DNA of 64,000 bases. It comes from Flavobacteriia bacterium (GTDB lineage Bacteria > Bacteroidota > Bacteroidia > Flavobacteriales_D > Crocinitomicaceae). The translations under genes and the position numbers were made by a program. Shown here piece after piece: positions 18,933 to 27,198 of the stretch. Location of the stretch: the NCBI GenBank assembly GCA_947490145.1, contig CANLGD010000003.1, positions 37,227-101,226 on the forward strand. Reading direction: 5' to 3'. Within the stretch, counting starts at the first letter, position 1, and the number at the start of each line of letters is the position of its first letter. Below the pieces are notes generated by a model. That model did no database searches. It was given only the letters and a program-made list of their open reading frames with translations, and was not told the DNA's origin.

Positions 18933-19397
18933 TTATTTTGCTAAAAATTGTAGTATTTCTTTATAGCTCTGGTAAAATATGTCAAAAGAAACCAATTTTT
19001 CTTGAAAAAAATCAAAAATGGCTGCTTGATGTTGTGGATTAAAATAATTCAAACCTTCTTTCTTCCAAAGAATTCTTGAAAAAACAGGAACTGCATCCGA
19101 ATAGCATTCTTTCAACCAAATATCATCTGTACCCATAGATTCTTGCAGGACTTTCTTCAATTCTTGCATCTGCTCCCAAAAAACGGATCGTGTGGCTTCA
19201 TCTTTATATTGAAAGTCAAAATTAATAGCAACATAAGCTCTATTAACCTCAAGTCGCAGATAAATATCTTTTATTTGCGTTGGATAAGAAAGCCAATTAA
19301 TTTTTTTACCACTTGAGGATTTTAGGCGAGACATGTGTTTTTTAAAATCAAGCCAAAATTCAGAATTTATTGTTCTAAGTTCATCTTTAGTTAACAT
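18933..19397 (-). CDS. DUF4268-family protein
   Basis: 154 residues, cytoplasmic by the lack of any leader. The blocks INSEFWLDFKKHMS, KKINWLSYPTQIKDIYLRL and 'AYVAINFDFQ' match what I recall of the DUF4268 family, which also occurs next to nuclease domains in some proteins and as a stand-alone protein in Flavobacteriales. No catalytic motif is evident. The start is 2 bases from the stop of an upstream lipoprotein gene and the stop is 16 bases from the T9SS cargo gene, so all three share an operon. Why a cytoplasmic protein sits between two exported ones is unclear. Confidence 0.7.
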   Translation of the reverse strand: MLTKDELRTINSEFWLDFKKHMSRLKSSSGKKINWLSYPTQIKDIYLRLEVNRAYVAINFDFQYKDEATRSVFWEQMQELKKVLQESMGTDDIWLKECYSDAVPVFSRILWKKEGLNYFNPQHQAAIFDFFQEKLVSFDIFYQSYKEILQFLAK

Positions 19398-19399
19398 TT

Positions 19400-20296
19400 T
19401 TATTTTGTTTTGTGATAAATAAGATGATATTTTTTTCTGTTATACACAATTTTTTTAGGGAGAGAATTTTCGTTATACATGATATTAAAATCTTTAATTA
19501 ATGTTCCGTGCATCCATTCTTTAATTACTATTGGCTGATTGAATTTATTATATTCCCAAATTTGAGATCTTTCCAATTGAATCCAATTTTCTCCCAAATG
19601 ATAACTTTCAATTGGAAATCCATTTCTTGTGTATGTAATCGTTTTATCAGATAATTCAAAATGTAACAAATTTGTATCAATTTTTTCAATTTCTGACAAA
19701 ATTTTCTTTTTTGTAGCTCCTTCATTTACAAAAATTTCAATGTAATTCACATAGTTTCCAATTTTATCAATAATAACTTTTGGATTTTCTTGATTTGGAT
19801 AGAAAAACAAAGAATCGTTTTTGCCATTTGCTTTTGACTTGTAAAAAACAATTCTTTTATCATTTTTGGCAACAAAAACTGGAGGTAAATTTCCTATTCC
19901 AAAATATTTATAAATATTAATTTTTGAAATTTCATTTACTTTGTATTCATAATTTGTTTGATTTACCAAATCTTGACCATTTTCATAATAATAATTATCG
20001 TTATTTCCATCTTTATCAAATGTATAGACGAATTTTTCTGCAATATTATCTGGATTATTTCCACCTTTAATATACATTGAAATTTTACTTACATCAATTT
20101 GATTAATGGATTTTGCATTCCAGTAACTACCGAATGAATTGGGAGTATTAAAAATTTGATCAAAATAAAAGGGATTTATCAAATTTTTGCGAAAAGGAAT
20201 ATTTTCTTTTTGACTAAGTTTTTCCTTATCATTTTCACATGAAAAGAAAATTAATACAGAAAAAGATAAAAATATTAGTCTTGGAAAATTTGTCAT
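19400..20296 (-). CDS. putative lipoprotein of unknown function
   Basis: About 298 residues from ATG 20296; a longer frame reaching 20332 adds residues before the leader and is unlikely. The N-terminus MTNFPRLIFLSFSVLIFFSC is a lipoprotein-like signal peptide ending in Cys20, followed by a charged stretch (ENDKEKLSQKEN). The body is rich in Asn, Ile, Lys and Tyr, with short repeating strand-turn segments (NYEYKVNEIS, YNKFNQPIVIK) that faintly resemble YD/RHS-like repeats. I do not recognise a family. It is the first gene of a three-gene operon; a minus-strand TATATTTG box at 20380-20387 lies 84 bases upstream. Confidence 0.6.
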   Translation of the reverse strand: MTNFPRLIFLSFSVLIFFSCENDKEKLSQKENIPFRKNLINPFYFDQIFNTPNSFGSYWNAKSINQIDVSKISMYIKGGNNPDNIAEKFVYTFDKDGNNDNYYYENGQDLVNQTNYEYKVNEISKINIYKYFGIGNLPPVFVAKNDKRIVFYKSKANGKNDSLFFYPNQENPKVIIDKIGNYVNYIEIFVNEGATKKKILSEIEKIDTNLLHFELSDKTITYTRNGFPIESYHLGENWIQLERSQIWEYNKFNQPIVIKEWMHGTLIKDFNIMYNENSLPKKIVYNRKKYHLIYHKTK

Positions 20297-20409
20297 TGTA
20301 AAATTAATAGAAACGCTTCTTGTTAGAAGCAAATTTAAGTTTATTTTTCAATAATTGATTAAACTTTATTATTTTTTCGCAAATATAACTAACTTGTAAC
20401 TCAAATTAT

Positions 20410-20628
20410 ATGTTATTAAACAAAACTTGGCTAGCATTCGATATTAAAACTAAAAATATGACCAAACCTAAAGATGAAGTCCCCAAATTATATAAATCAA
20501 AATCAGTCAAGGCCTATATTTATTGTCAAACTAGAGGGAAAAACACACCCGTAACAAAAGTATAAATTCAGATGGGAGTTTCAAAAGTCATTGATTTAAA
20601 AAGCAAATATGCATCTTGGAGAAATTAG
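20410..20628 (+). pseudogene. possible decayed small gene with one internal stop
   Basis: From ATG 20410 a frame of 51 codons runs to TAA at 20563-20565, then continues in the same frame for 20 codons to TAG 20626-20628. The encoded peptide is basic and hydrophilic (PKLYKSKSVKAYIY, 'CQTRGKNTPVTKV', then 'MGVSKVIDLKSKY'). The uninterrupted amino-acid character on both sides of the stop suggests a nonsense mutation, but the frame is short and could be chance. I recognise no family. Confidence 0.22.
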
Positions 20629-20678
20629 TTTTACATCAATAATTTCAAAAATTAGTTAATAATGATATTTTTTTTATC

Positions 20679-20686
20679 TAAATTTG
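20679..20686 (+). promoter_or_regulatory. -7 box (TAAATTTG) before the cupin gene
   Basis: A perfect TAnnTTTG match, 20 bases before ATG 20707. No TTTG is found at the expected -33 position. Confidence 0.4.
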
Positions 20687-20706
20687 AATTGAAATAATAA
20701 GATTCC

Positions 20707-21195
20707 ATGACTAATATACCAGAAAACATAACCAAAATCATAAAACAACTTGATTTAATTGCTCATCCTGAGGGTGGATTTTATAGAGAAACATATCGCT
20801 CTGATGACACATTGCACAACAATGCAAAGAATATCATGTCGAGTATTTATTTTCTATTAACTTCTGATCATGTATCTCATTTACATCGAATTAAAAGTGA
20901 TGAAAACTGGTATTATCACGGTGGAAGTCCTTTAATTGTTCATGTTTTAGATGCCTTTGGACATCACCAGCACATCGTTGGAAATGATTTAGAAAAGGGA
21001 TATTTTCCGCATTTTCTAGTACCAAAAAATACTATTTTTGGTTCCACAGTATTGGAAAAAGATTCCTATTCCTTGGTTTCTTGTGCTGTTGCGCCAGGAT
21101 TTGATTTTTCAGATTTCGAATTATTTAAAAGAAGTGAATTGCTAAAATCGTATCCCATGCATGAAGAATTAATAAATGAATTAGCTATTCCCTAA
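20707..21195 (+). CDS. cupin-superfamily protein (DUF985)
   Basis: 162 residues. The opening LDLIAHPEGGFYRETYRSDD, the strand 'SSIYFLL', the histidine pair around 'SHLHRI ... WYYHGGSPL' and 'VAPGFDFSDFEL' are hallmarks of the DUF985/cupin_5 family, small beta-barrel proteins with a possible metal or ligand site inside. No substrate has been settled for the family. The gene is monocistronic, with a -7 box just upstream and a long convergent spacer downstream. Confidence 0.88.
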   Translation: MTNIPENITKIIKQLDLIAHPEGGFYRETYRSDDTLHNNAKNIMSSIYFLLTSDHVSHLHRIKSDENWYYHGGSPLIVHVLDAFGHHQHIVGNDLEKGYFPHFLVPKNTIFGSTVLEKDSYSLVSCAVAPGFDFSDFELFKRSELLKSYPMHEELINELAIP

Positions 21196-21803
21196 GGAAA
21201 ATAATAGTATTTTAAAATCCCTTTAGATAATTGTCCTTATTTATACATAATACTGATTTCATTGCTCATTTCAATGAAAAAAGTAAGTTTTTCTAAGTTT
21301 TGAGATTGAGTATAACATTGTTTTGACTTATCTTATAATCTGAGTTCAACTATTAATTTTGTTCATAACACCTGTAAATACTCAGATTTGAATAAGGACA
21401 GTGAAAAACACAAAGTATCAGCGAAGCTAAATAGCGGGTTATTTTGAGTTTTTTTTTATGAAAAGAATGATTTTTTTTCGTTATCTCAAAACTAAATTAT
21501 GTTTTTTTTATAGAAACAATATCTTTCAGTTATTTTATAAAGGTTAGCTCAATATCCCGCTTACAAAACAGCCACGTTTATTCCAGTAAAATTTTATTCT
21601 GACCGCGGAGCAGTGACGAAGTCAATTAATATTATCAGTCGAACTCAAGTTTATAATTCAACACCTTAAATTTCATTACTACAGTGAAAAAGGATTTGGC
21701 TATAACTAGCAGAATTTTTGACTTCTCAGTTAAGGGGAAAACACAAAAAAATGGCTCTGGTTATGAATAAAAATTGAGAAATTTATATTTGGATTGAGAA
21801 ATT
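21196..21803. other. 608-base convergent spacer with inverted repeats, no gene seen
   Basis: The spacer lies between the cupin (plus) and the small M16 peptidase (minus). AATCTGAGT at 21337-21345 pairs perfectly with ACTCAGATT at 21380-21388. AGCGGG at 21433-21438, followed by TTATTTTGAG, faces CTCAATATCCCGCT at 21548-21561 as an imperfect inverted pair about 110 bases apart. A GC-rich patch (ACCGCGGAGCAG near 21602) stands out from the AT background. No frame here looks like a protein. It may hold a decayed element or a structured RNA; I cannot tell which. Confidence 0.4.
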
Positions 21804-23039
21804 TTATTCCAGCTCATAAATCAATTCTGAAAGTTTACTTTCGTCAAAATATTCTTCGGCAATTTCTTGTAAATCTTTAACAGAAAGTTTATCAATTCCA
21901 TCGTAAACTTCTTGTATTGAATCAATTTGATTAAACAATAACAAGCTTTTCCCTAGACCAAGCATAATTCCAGAATTACTGTCTAATGAAAGAGATAAAT
22001 GACCTTTTAATTGAATTTTAGCATTTTTCAATTGAGTTTCATTCAACGCTTTTTCTCTCATCAAACGGATTTCTTTGTAGACCAATTTAATTGTTTTTTC
22101 AAGGTATTTTGGATCTGTGGCAAAATAAATCGACCAATATCCAGTGTCAGCATAAGGAGAATAATTTGCTTCAATGTTGTAAGAATAACCGTATTTTTCT
22201 CTAATGGACAATATTAAACGTGAATTCAATGCTGGACCACCCAAAACATTTGTCAACAAGGTCATTCCGCGCCTTTTTTCATCGTCATAACCAGGCGCCA
22301 TTCCACCAATTACGGAATGCGTTTGGAAATTTGCTTCTTTTGAACGAATTTTAAAGGCTTCGTAATTTGCAAAAGTACTTGGTTTTTCAATTTGAGATCT
22401 GCGACTCAAATGTCCAAAATCTTTTTCTAAAATTTGAATTAATTTGGCCAAAGGAAAATCGCCAACAAAAGAAATGACGATATTTTCAGCAAAGAAAAAT
22501 TTTTCCGTATATCTTTTTAAGTCTGCCTGAGAAAAAGAAGCAACAGAATCTTTAGTTCCTAAAATATTTGTGCCTAGCGAATGGTTTTTATATAAATATG
22601 CTTCAAAATCATCATATATTTTCTCAGAAGTAGAATCCAAATAGGAATTTATTTCGTCTAAAATGATTTCTTTTTCCTTCTCAATTTCTTTAAGTGGAAA
22701 AGTTGAATTTAAAAAAATGTCAGCAATTAATTCTGATGTTCTTCTTGTATATTCTTTTGAAAATGAAGCATGGACACAAATTTCTTCCTTGGTGGTGTAG
22801 GCATTCAACTCTCCTCCAACAGAATCTAATCGAGATAAAATATGTAAACTTCTCCTTTTGGCTGTCCCCTTAAAAATACAATGTTCCAAAAAATGTGCTA
22901 AACCCTCTTCTTTTTGCCCTTCATAACGAGAACCAGCCAAAACTGTCACACCTAAATGGGCAACTTGCGCTGGAATACTCATATAAACAAGTCTAATTCC
23001 GTTTCTTAAAGTATAAATTGTAGGCTTTAATTCAATCAT
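21804..23039 (-). CDS. M16-family zinc peptidase, single-unit type
   Basis: 411 residues, the length of mitochondrial-processing-peptidase-like M16B enzymes, with no signal peptide. The inverted zinc motif is H49-x-x-E52-H53 (AHFLEH), and the distal Glu lies in 'EKEIILDEINSY'. The C-terminal inactive half carries the R/Y motif region 'LSIREKYGYSYNIEANYS' that grips substrate. Enzymes of this type work as dimers in the cytoplasm or inner membrane on peptides or precursor proteins. The start is one base from the pdxH stop, so pdxH and this gene share a transcript, although their functions are not obviously linked. Confidence 0.93.
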   Translation of the reverse strand: MIELKPTIYTLRNGIRLVYMSIPAQVAHLGVTVLAGSRYEGQKEEGLAHFLEHCIFKGTAKRRSLHILSRLDSVGGELNAYTTKEEICVHASFSKEYTRRTSELIADIFLNSTFPLKEIEKEKEIILDEINSYLDSTSEKIYDDFEAYLYKNHSLGTNILGTKDSVASFSQADLKRYTEKFFFAENIVISFVGDFPLAKLIQILEKDFGHLSRRSQIEKPSTFANYEAFKIRSKEANFQTHSVIGGMAPGYDDEKRRGMTLLTNVLGGPALNSRLILSIREKYGYSYNIEANYSPYADTGYWSIYFATDPKYLEKTIKLVYKEIRLMREKALNETQLKNAKIQLKGHLSLSLDSNSGIMLGLGKSLLLFNQIDSIQEVYDGIDKLSVKDLQEIAEEYFDESKLSELIYELE

Positions 23040-23040
23040 C

Positions 23041-23685
23041 TTAGGGATTTAATCGCGTCATTTTCCAGTTTTTTTCGTTCTTCATGTAAACAATTCTATC
23101 GTGTAAACGAGATGGTCTTCCTTGCCAAAATTCTATTTTTGTTGGTTTTACCAAATAACCGCCCCAATGAGGAGGACGAGGTACATTTAAAGGAAATTTA
23201 TCAACATAAAAATTTACACGATCTTCTAATTCTTGACGTGAACTTAATATTTCACTTTGATGCGAAGCCCAAGCACCGATTTTACTTCCATAAGGACGAG
23301 ATTCGAAATACAAATCATTCATTTCATCTGGAACTTTTTCAGCAAAACCTGAAATACTTATTTGTCGCTCTAACTCAGGCCAAAAGATCAACACATGAAC
23401 TTTGTTATTTCCTTCAATTGAATTCCCCTTAAAGCTTGAATAATTTGTATAAAATATCAACCCATCTTCTACCAATTCTTTTAAATAAACAATACGTGAA
23501 CGAGGAAATCCTTCTGAATCAACAGTCGAAACAGACATTGCATTTGGCTCATTTGCAGGTTTTTCAATCGCTTCTCTTAACCAACGTGCAATCGTATCAT
23601 TCGGATTTGAATCAAAATGATCTTCTAATTTACCGCTATCAAATTGATGATGGTCATTTCGAATAGAATTTAAAAAACTTTCCAT
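23041..23685 (-). CDS. pdxH: pyridoxamine 5'-phosphate oxidase
   Basis: 214 residues, the full PdxH length. The FMN-binding stretch 'SRIVYLKEL ... FYTNYSSFKGNSI', the dimer block ESRPYGSKIGAWASHQS, 'HWGGYLVKPTKIEFWQG', 'SRLHDRIVY' and the terminal RLNP are all characteristic. It oxidises pyridoxamine or pyridoxine 5'-phosphate to the active cofactor PLP using oxygen. The downstream M16 peptidase gene begins one base after its stop. PLP supply is relevant to SerC encoded 5 kb away, although there is no operon link. Confidence 0.96.
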   Translation of the reverse strand: MESFLNSIRNDHHQFDSGKLEDHFDSNPNDTIARWLREAIEKPANEPNAMSVSTVDSEGFPRSRIVYLKELVEDGLIFYTNYSSFKGNSIEGNNKVHVLIFWPELERQISISGFAEKVPDEMNDLYFESRPYGSKIGAWASHQSEILSSRQELEDRVNFYVDKFPLNVPRPPHWGGYLVKPTKIEFWQGRPSRLHDRIVYMKNEKNWKMTRLNP

Positions 23686-23781
23686 TTTAATAAGATTATT
23701 TGATTTTTCGATTGATAGATTTTTCGATGAATTGGATTATTCAGTTTTGATCAAATGACATTCAATATTAATAAACACCAA

Positions 23782-23800
23782 AACTCATAACTCATAACCC
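23782..23800. repeat. AACTCATAA direct repeat after a minus-strand stop
   Basis: AACTCATAACTCATAACCC is a tandem of AACTCAT units just downstream of the DUF4494 stop. The same unit recurs at 32549-32580 and 39671-39702, each time directly downstream of a minus-strand stop codon. Confidence 0.5.
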
Positions 23801-23804
23801 ATTA

Positions 23805-24410
23805 TTATTCTTCTGAATATTCATTTTCCATTTCACTATCCAAATCATCATCATCAGCATCTTCATCTTCAAAATCTTCATCGTCTAAATCAGAACCTGG
23901 AGCTGAGAAAACTGGTTTTCCGATTGAAATAACTTCTTCTTCAATTGGTTTCATTGGTTTTCTAGAAATCTCTTTGTCTAATTCTTCGTTGTACGGAAAA
24001 ATTTCAACAATTGGCGAAACGATAATTGATGGAATTTGAAAATCAACCATTAAAGTTGCAAGACTTTCTTGCAAGCGATCAAATGCTTCCTTCACGGAAT
24101 GAGCACCAATCAAAAAATTTTGAGCAACTTTCTTTTGTTTTTCATTATCTGCATCTTGAGATTCATATGTAATTTTACATTTAAACCAGGTGTCTGAATC
24201 TTCGTACTGAAAAATATCGTGAAAATCTGTTCGAGCAATGTTTGTTACCACAAACTCACCTCTAATAATTGAACCCAATTCTTCATAAATTCTTGCTTCA
24301 GCATCAGTAAATGTCATTGCTGCCAATAAATATGGCTCTGAAACACGCTTAAATGTTCCGTTATCTAATTGTTTTGTATATTTTACCTTAACTGTAAACC
24401 AACTATTCAT
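23805..24410 (-). CDS. DUF4494-family protein
   Basis: About 201 residues from ATG 24410; the longer frame to 24443 runs over a TAATTTTG promoter box at 24432-24439 and is rejected. The core (SWFTVKVKYTKQLDNGTFKR, 'LVAAMTF'-like 'LLAAMTFTDAEARIYEEL', 'GEFVVTNIARTDFHDIF') matches DUF4494, a cytoplasmic Bacteroidota family of unknown role. The last 25 residues are almost only Asp, Glu and Ser (DLDDEDFEDEDADDDD), a strongly acidic tail. It stands alone with a repeat-bearing 3' spacer. Confidence 0.85.
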   Translation of the reverse strand: MNSWFTVKVKYTKQLDNGTFKRVSEPYLLAAMTFTDAEARIYEELGSIIRGEFVVTNIARTDFHDIFQYEDSDTWFKCKITYESQDADNEKQKKVAQNFLIGAHSVKEAFDRLQESLATLMVDFQIPSIIVSPIVEIFPYNEELDKEISRKPMKPIEEEVISIGKPVFSAPGSDLDDEDFEDEDADDDDLDSEMENEYSEE

Positions 24411-24431
24411 AATCTCAATTTTATAAAAACA

Positions 24432-24439
24432 CAAAATTA
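24432..24439 (-). promoter_or_regulatory. -7 box (TAATTTTG on minus) before the DUF4494 gene
   Basis: CAAAATTA on the plus strand, 21 bases upstream of ATG 24410. It supports the shorter start; no -33 element is clear. Confidence 0.4.
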
Positions 24440-24633
24440 ACAAAGATTGATTGATTTCTGTGACTTTTAAAAAATATTTTCAAAAATTAAATCCTTATCA
24501 TTTTTTAAATCGTAATTATCAAAAAGTCAAACATTTTTATTTAATTCACTGCTACCATTAACTAAACCTTAAACACTTTTTACAAATCTGGTTCAAAAGT
24601 AACATCAGTAAGATTTTAATTGCCAATGATGAT

Positions 24634-24641
24634 TAACTTTG
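24634..24641 (+). promoter_or_regulatory. -7 box (TAACTTTG) that sets the thioredoxin-like gene start
   Basis: A perfect TAnnTTTG match lying inside the longest possible frame (which opens at TTG 24620) and 11 bases before ATG 24653. If used, the transcript would start only a few bases before that ATG, giving a very short leader. Confidence 0.45.
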
Positions 24642-24652
24642 CAGGAAAAAAG

Positions 24653-25207
24653 ATGAAATTTTCTGAATACCAAAAATTATTTACACAAATAATTTCAAAT
24701 CCAACTAACGAAGCACCGTATAATGATCACTCCTACTTTGAATATACAAAACTAAATAATTCAAGATTAAATCGCTGGTTAAAAAAAGGTGAGCTATCGG
24801 AAGAAATCAAAATAATTATCTCCGAAATGAAAACACCACAAAAATGGATTTTAATATCTGAACCTTGGTGCGGTGATGCTGCTCATTCAGTACCTTTTAT
24901 TTTTATGATAAGCGAATTATCTGAGCATATTTCTTTGGAAATTCAACTGAGAGATTCTTATTCTGAAATTGATTCGTATTTAACAAAAGGCGGAAAATCA
25001 ATTCCAAAATTGATTATCAGAAATGAAAAAAATGAAGATTTAGCTGTTTGGGGACCAAGACCAGAAAAATGTATAGTTTTATTTGAAGAAATAAGAGAGA
25101 AACAACTTACTTTTGAGGAACAAAAAATAATTCTTCAGAATTGGTATAATGAAGATAAAGGAATTATGATTCAAGAAGAAATTGGTGAACTTTTAAAGTC
25201 AATTTAG
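24653..25207 (+). CDS. thioredoxin-like protein with a single active-site cysteine
   Basis: About 184 residues from ATG 24653. The region 'WILISEPWCGDAAHSVPFI' is the thioredoxin strand-active site-helix, but the second Cys of CxxC is missing (Cys-Gly-Asp-Ala). The cis-Pro loop is present (GGKSIPKLII). This matches a thioredoxin family (Pfam 'Thioredoxin_9'-like) common in Firmicutes and Bacteroidota. With one Cys it could act as a monothiol reductase or a bacillithiol/low-molecular-weight thiol handling protein, but that is inference. No leader is present, so it is cytoplasmic. It converges on a thioesterase gene with one base between the stops. Confidence 0.8.
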   Translation: MKFSEYQKLFTQIISNPTNEAPYNDHSYFEYTKLNNSRLNRWLKKGELSEEIKIIISEMKTPQKWILISEPWCGDAAHSVPFIFMISELSEHISLEIQLRDSYSEIDSYLTKGGKSIPKLIIRNEKNEDLAVWGPRPEKCIVLFEEIREKQLTFEEQKIILQNWYNEDKGIMIQEEIGELLKSI

Positions 25208-25208
25208 A

Positions 25209-25649
25209 TTAATATCCTGCTTTTTCTCTTGGATAAGCGTTAAAAATTCCGCTAGAAACAGCTATGATTTCGTTTTTTTGATTAAAAATTTTACAATCAG
25301 ACACAAGAATTCTTTTTCCTACTGAAATAGTTTGTGCTTGGGCAATTAATTCATCCCCTTCAAAAGCTGGTTTAAGGTATTTTATGTTCATTTCAATTGT
25401 TGCTACCATTTGTTGATTTTCCGCAACGCAGGAAAGTGCTGCAATTCCGAGAGCGCCATCGCATAAGCTTGCAATTAAACCTCCGTGAACAGCTTTTATT
25501 GTTGCTAAATGTTCTTTTCTGATTTTTACTTTGTATTCGGCTTTACCTTTTTCAAGAATAAGGAATGAAATACCTAATAAATCTCCAAAATGATTACTTT
25601 CATTGTATTTTAGGATTAATTCATTAGAATTTAGTTTATCAATTATCAT
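25209..25649 (-). CDS. hotdog-fold PaaI-type thioesterase
   Basis: About 146 residues from ATG 25649; an upstream TTG at 25655 would overlap the mscS stop. The hotdog signature 'AVHGGLIASLCDGALGIAA' contains the HGG..D pattern of acyl-CoA thioesterases of the PaaI group, and 'MNIKYLKPAFEGDELIAQA' is the following strand. It probably hydrolyses a small or aromatic acyl-CoA; the substrate is unknown. The start is 2 bases from the stop of the upstream mechanosensitive channel gene, so they are co-transcribed. Confidence 0.88.
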   Translation of the reverse strand: MIIDKLNSNELILKYNESNHFGDLLGISFLILEKGKAEYKVKIRKEHLATIKAVHGGLIASLCDGALGIAALSCVAENQQMVATIEMNIKYLKPAFEGDELIAQAQTISVGKRILVSDCKIFNQKNEIIAVSSGIFNAYPREKAGY

Positions 25650-25651
25650 AA

Positions 25652-26461
25652 TCAAGTTGCTTTCATTTGTGAATCATTGATATTGTTTTCTTGAAATTTT
25701 TGGTAAACAAATTCGTTCATTGCATGCAATATTTTCGAATTATCTTCAGTTTTTGCCCAAACATTTACTGATAAATCTATACTTTCATGTGTTACCAAAG
25801 TTACTCCAATTACAGGTTTTGGTTCAAGAAAAATCCGATCTTCAGATTTAATAAATGATTCAATTATAAGTTTTACCTCATCTAAATTTGTTCCATTATT
25901 TAAACGAAAAACAACATCAACACTGCGCTCATCTTCCATTGTAAAATTGATTACTTGTCCATTGGCAACAGGACCATTTGGTAATATAACCACTTTATTA
26001 TCAGACGTATGTAAATAAGTGTTAAAAATTAGAATTTCTTTCACAGTTCCTATTTCATTTAAAGCTTTTATCGTGTCTCCAACTTTAAATGGCTTAAAGG
26101 CTAAAATCATTACTCCTCCAGCAAAATTGGATAAAGTTCCAGAAAAAGCCATACCGATTGCCAAACCTGCTGCACCCAAAATTGCGACAAAAGAAGTCAT
26201 TTCGATTCCAAGCTGATTAATTCCTGTTACAATTACAAGAGCTTTCAAAGTAATTGACGTAAAGCTAGTTAAAAATGTAATTAAACCCTCATCTGTTTTA
26301 CTTTTTGTTAGTAGTTTACGCACAGTTCTTGAAGCCATTTTTGCAAGCCAAAAACCAACTACAAAAATAATTACTGCAATCAAAATATTAGTTCCAATTT
26401 TAATTAGAATCTGGTTAATATCTTGATACGAATAGCCAAATAATTTTTCTATGTTTTTCAT
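25652..26461 (-). CDS. small-conductance mechanosensitive channel (MscS family)
   Basis: 269 residues, close to E. coli MscS (286). Three membrane helices lie at about 20-42, 62-82 and 90-125; the pore helix reads 'GAAGLAIGMAFSGTLSNFAGGVMIL', with the Gly/Ala packing of TM3. The beta domain follows (FKVGDTIKALNEIGTVKEI, 'VVILPNGPVANGQVINFT') and then the alpha/beta vestibule. It releases solutes from the cytoplasm on hypo-osmotic shock. It is flanked by a methyltransferase gene (7 bases) and a thioesterase (2 bases), an operon whose members have no obvious joint role. Confidence 0.94.
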   Translation of the reverse strand: MKNIEKLFGYSYQDINQILIKIGTNILIAVIIFVVGFWLAKMASRTVRKLLTKSKTDEGLITFLTSFTSITLKALVIVTGINQLGIEMTSFVAILGAAGLAIGMAFSGTLSNFAGGVMILAFKPFKVGDTIKALNEIGTVKEILIFNTYLHTSDNKVVILPNGPVANGQVINFTMEDERSVDVVFRLNNGTNLDEVKLIIESFIKSEDRIFLEPKPVIGVTLVTHESIDLSVNVWAKTEDNSKILHAMNEFVYQKFQENNINDSQMKAT

Positions 26462-26468
26462 TAGATTA

Positions 26469-27110
26469 TTACAATTTTCTTGTTAGCATCAAACCATCTC
26501 GGATAGGCAATAAAATTGTTTCAACTCTTGGGTCATTTTTCATCAAATTATTAAATTCTAAAATGATTTTAGTATCTAAATCATCTGGTTTTAAATTTTT
26601 TATGACCTTTCCTGACCATAAGACATTATCTGTAATGATAAATCCACCAGCTTTTAATTTATCAAAAACTAAATGATAATAATTGACATAATTTTCCTTA
26701 TCAGCATCAATGAAAATTAAATCATATTCTTCTTGTAATGATGGAATAATTTGCATTGCATCGCCAATTCTGTATTCTATCTTTTCTGTAGCTTTTGCCT
26801 TTTCAATGTAATCTCTGACAATATCTTCTAATTCTTCATTGCAATCAATGGTAGTTATTTTCCCATTTCCAACCAAACCTTCCAAAATACATAAACTTGA
26901 ATATCCTGTGTAAGTGCCAATTTCAAGTACATTTTTTGGTCTAATCATTTTAGAAATCATGCTCAAAAATCGTCCTTGAAAATGTCCACTCAACATCCTA
27001 GGATACAAAATATTTAAGTTTGTTTCACGGTTTAATTCGTAAAGCAATTCTGGTTCATCAGATGTATGACTACAAACGTAATCATCTAATTTTTGGTCAA
27101 TAAATTCCAC
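26469..27110 (-). CDS. SAM-dependent O-methyltransferase (family 3)
   Basis: 213 residues. The Rossmann methyltransferase motifs are in order: 'NVLEIGTYTGYSSLCILEGL' (motif I), 'TIDCNEE', 'YDLIFIDADKENYVNYYHL' (the DADK metal-site motif), and 'GGFIITDNVLWSGKV'. These define the class I O-methyltransferase family that includes catechol and caffeoyl-CoA methylases and needs a divalent cation. The bacterial substrate is unknown. It is 7 bases upstream of mscS, in one operon. Confidence 0.94.
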   Translation of the reverse strand: MEFIDQKLDDYVCSHTSDEPELLYELNRETNLNILYPRMLSGHFQGRFLSMISKMIRPKNVLEIGTYTGYSSLCILEGLVGNGKITTIDCNEELEDIVRDYIEKAKATEKIEYRIGDAMQIIPSLQEEYDLIFIDADKENYVNYYHLVFDKLKAGGFIITDNVLWSGKVIKNLKPDDLDTKIILEFNNLMKNDPRVETILLPIRDGLMLTRKL

Positions 27111-27198
27111 TTTAAAATAGTTAAGAATTAAAAGTTAAAATTATAAATGAAAAGCTATTCAAGTCTTTCACCTTAAGTATATTAGTCTAAAGCCTGAA

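Larger units (their letters stand above)
20297..20706. other. spacer with a promoter box and a decayed small frame
   Basis: This 410-base divergent spacer separates the lipoprotein operon (minus) from the cupin gene (plus). It holds a minus-strand -7 box at 20380-20387, a plus-strand TAAATTTG box at 20679-20686, 21 bases before the cupin start, and an interrupted reading frame from 20410 to 20628. I see nothing else of note. Confidence 0.5.

Noticed and set aside
21433..21561. Possible integron attC site from the inverted AGCGGG/CCCGCT pair.
   Set aside because: The core-site words expected at attC ends (RYYYAAC and GTTRRRY) are not in the right places, and no cassette or integrase is nearby.
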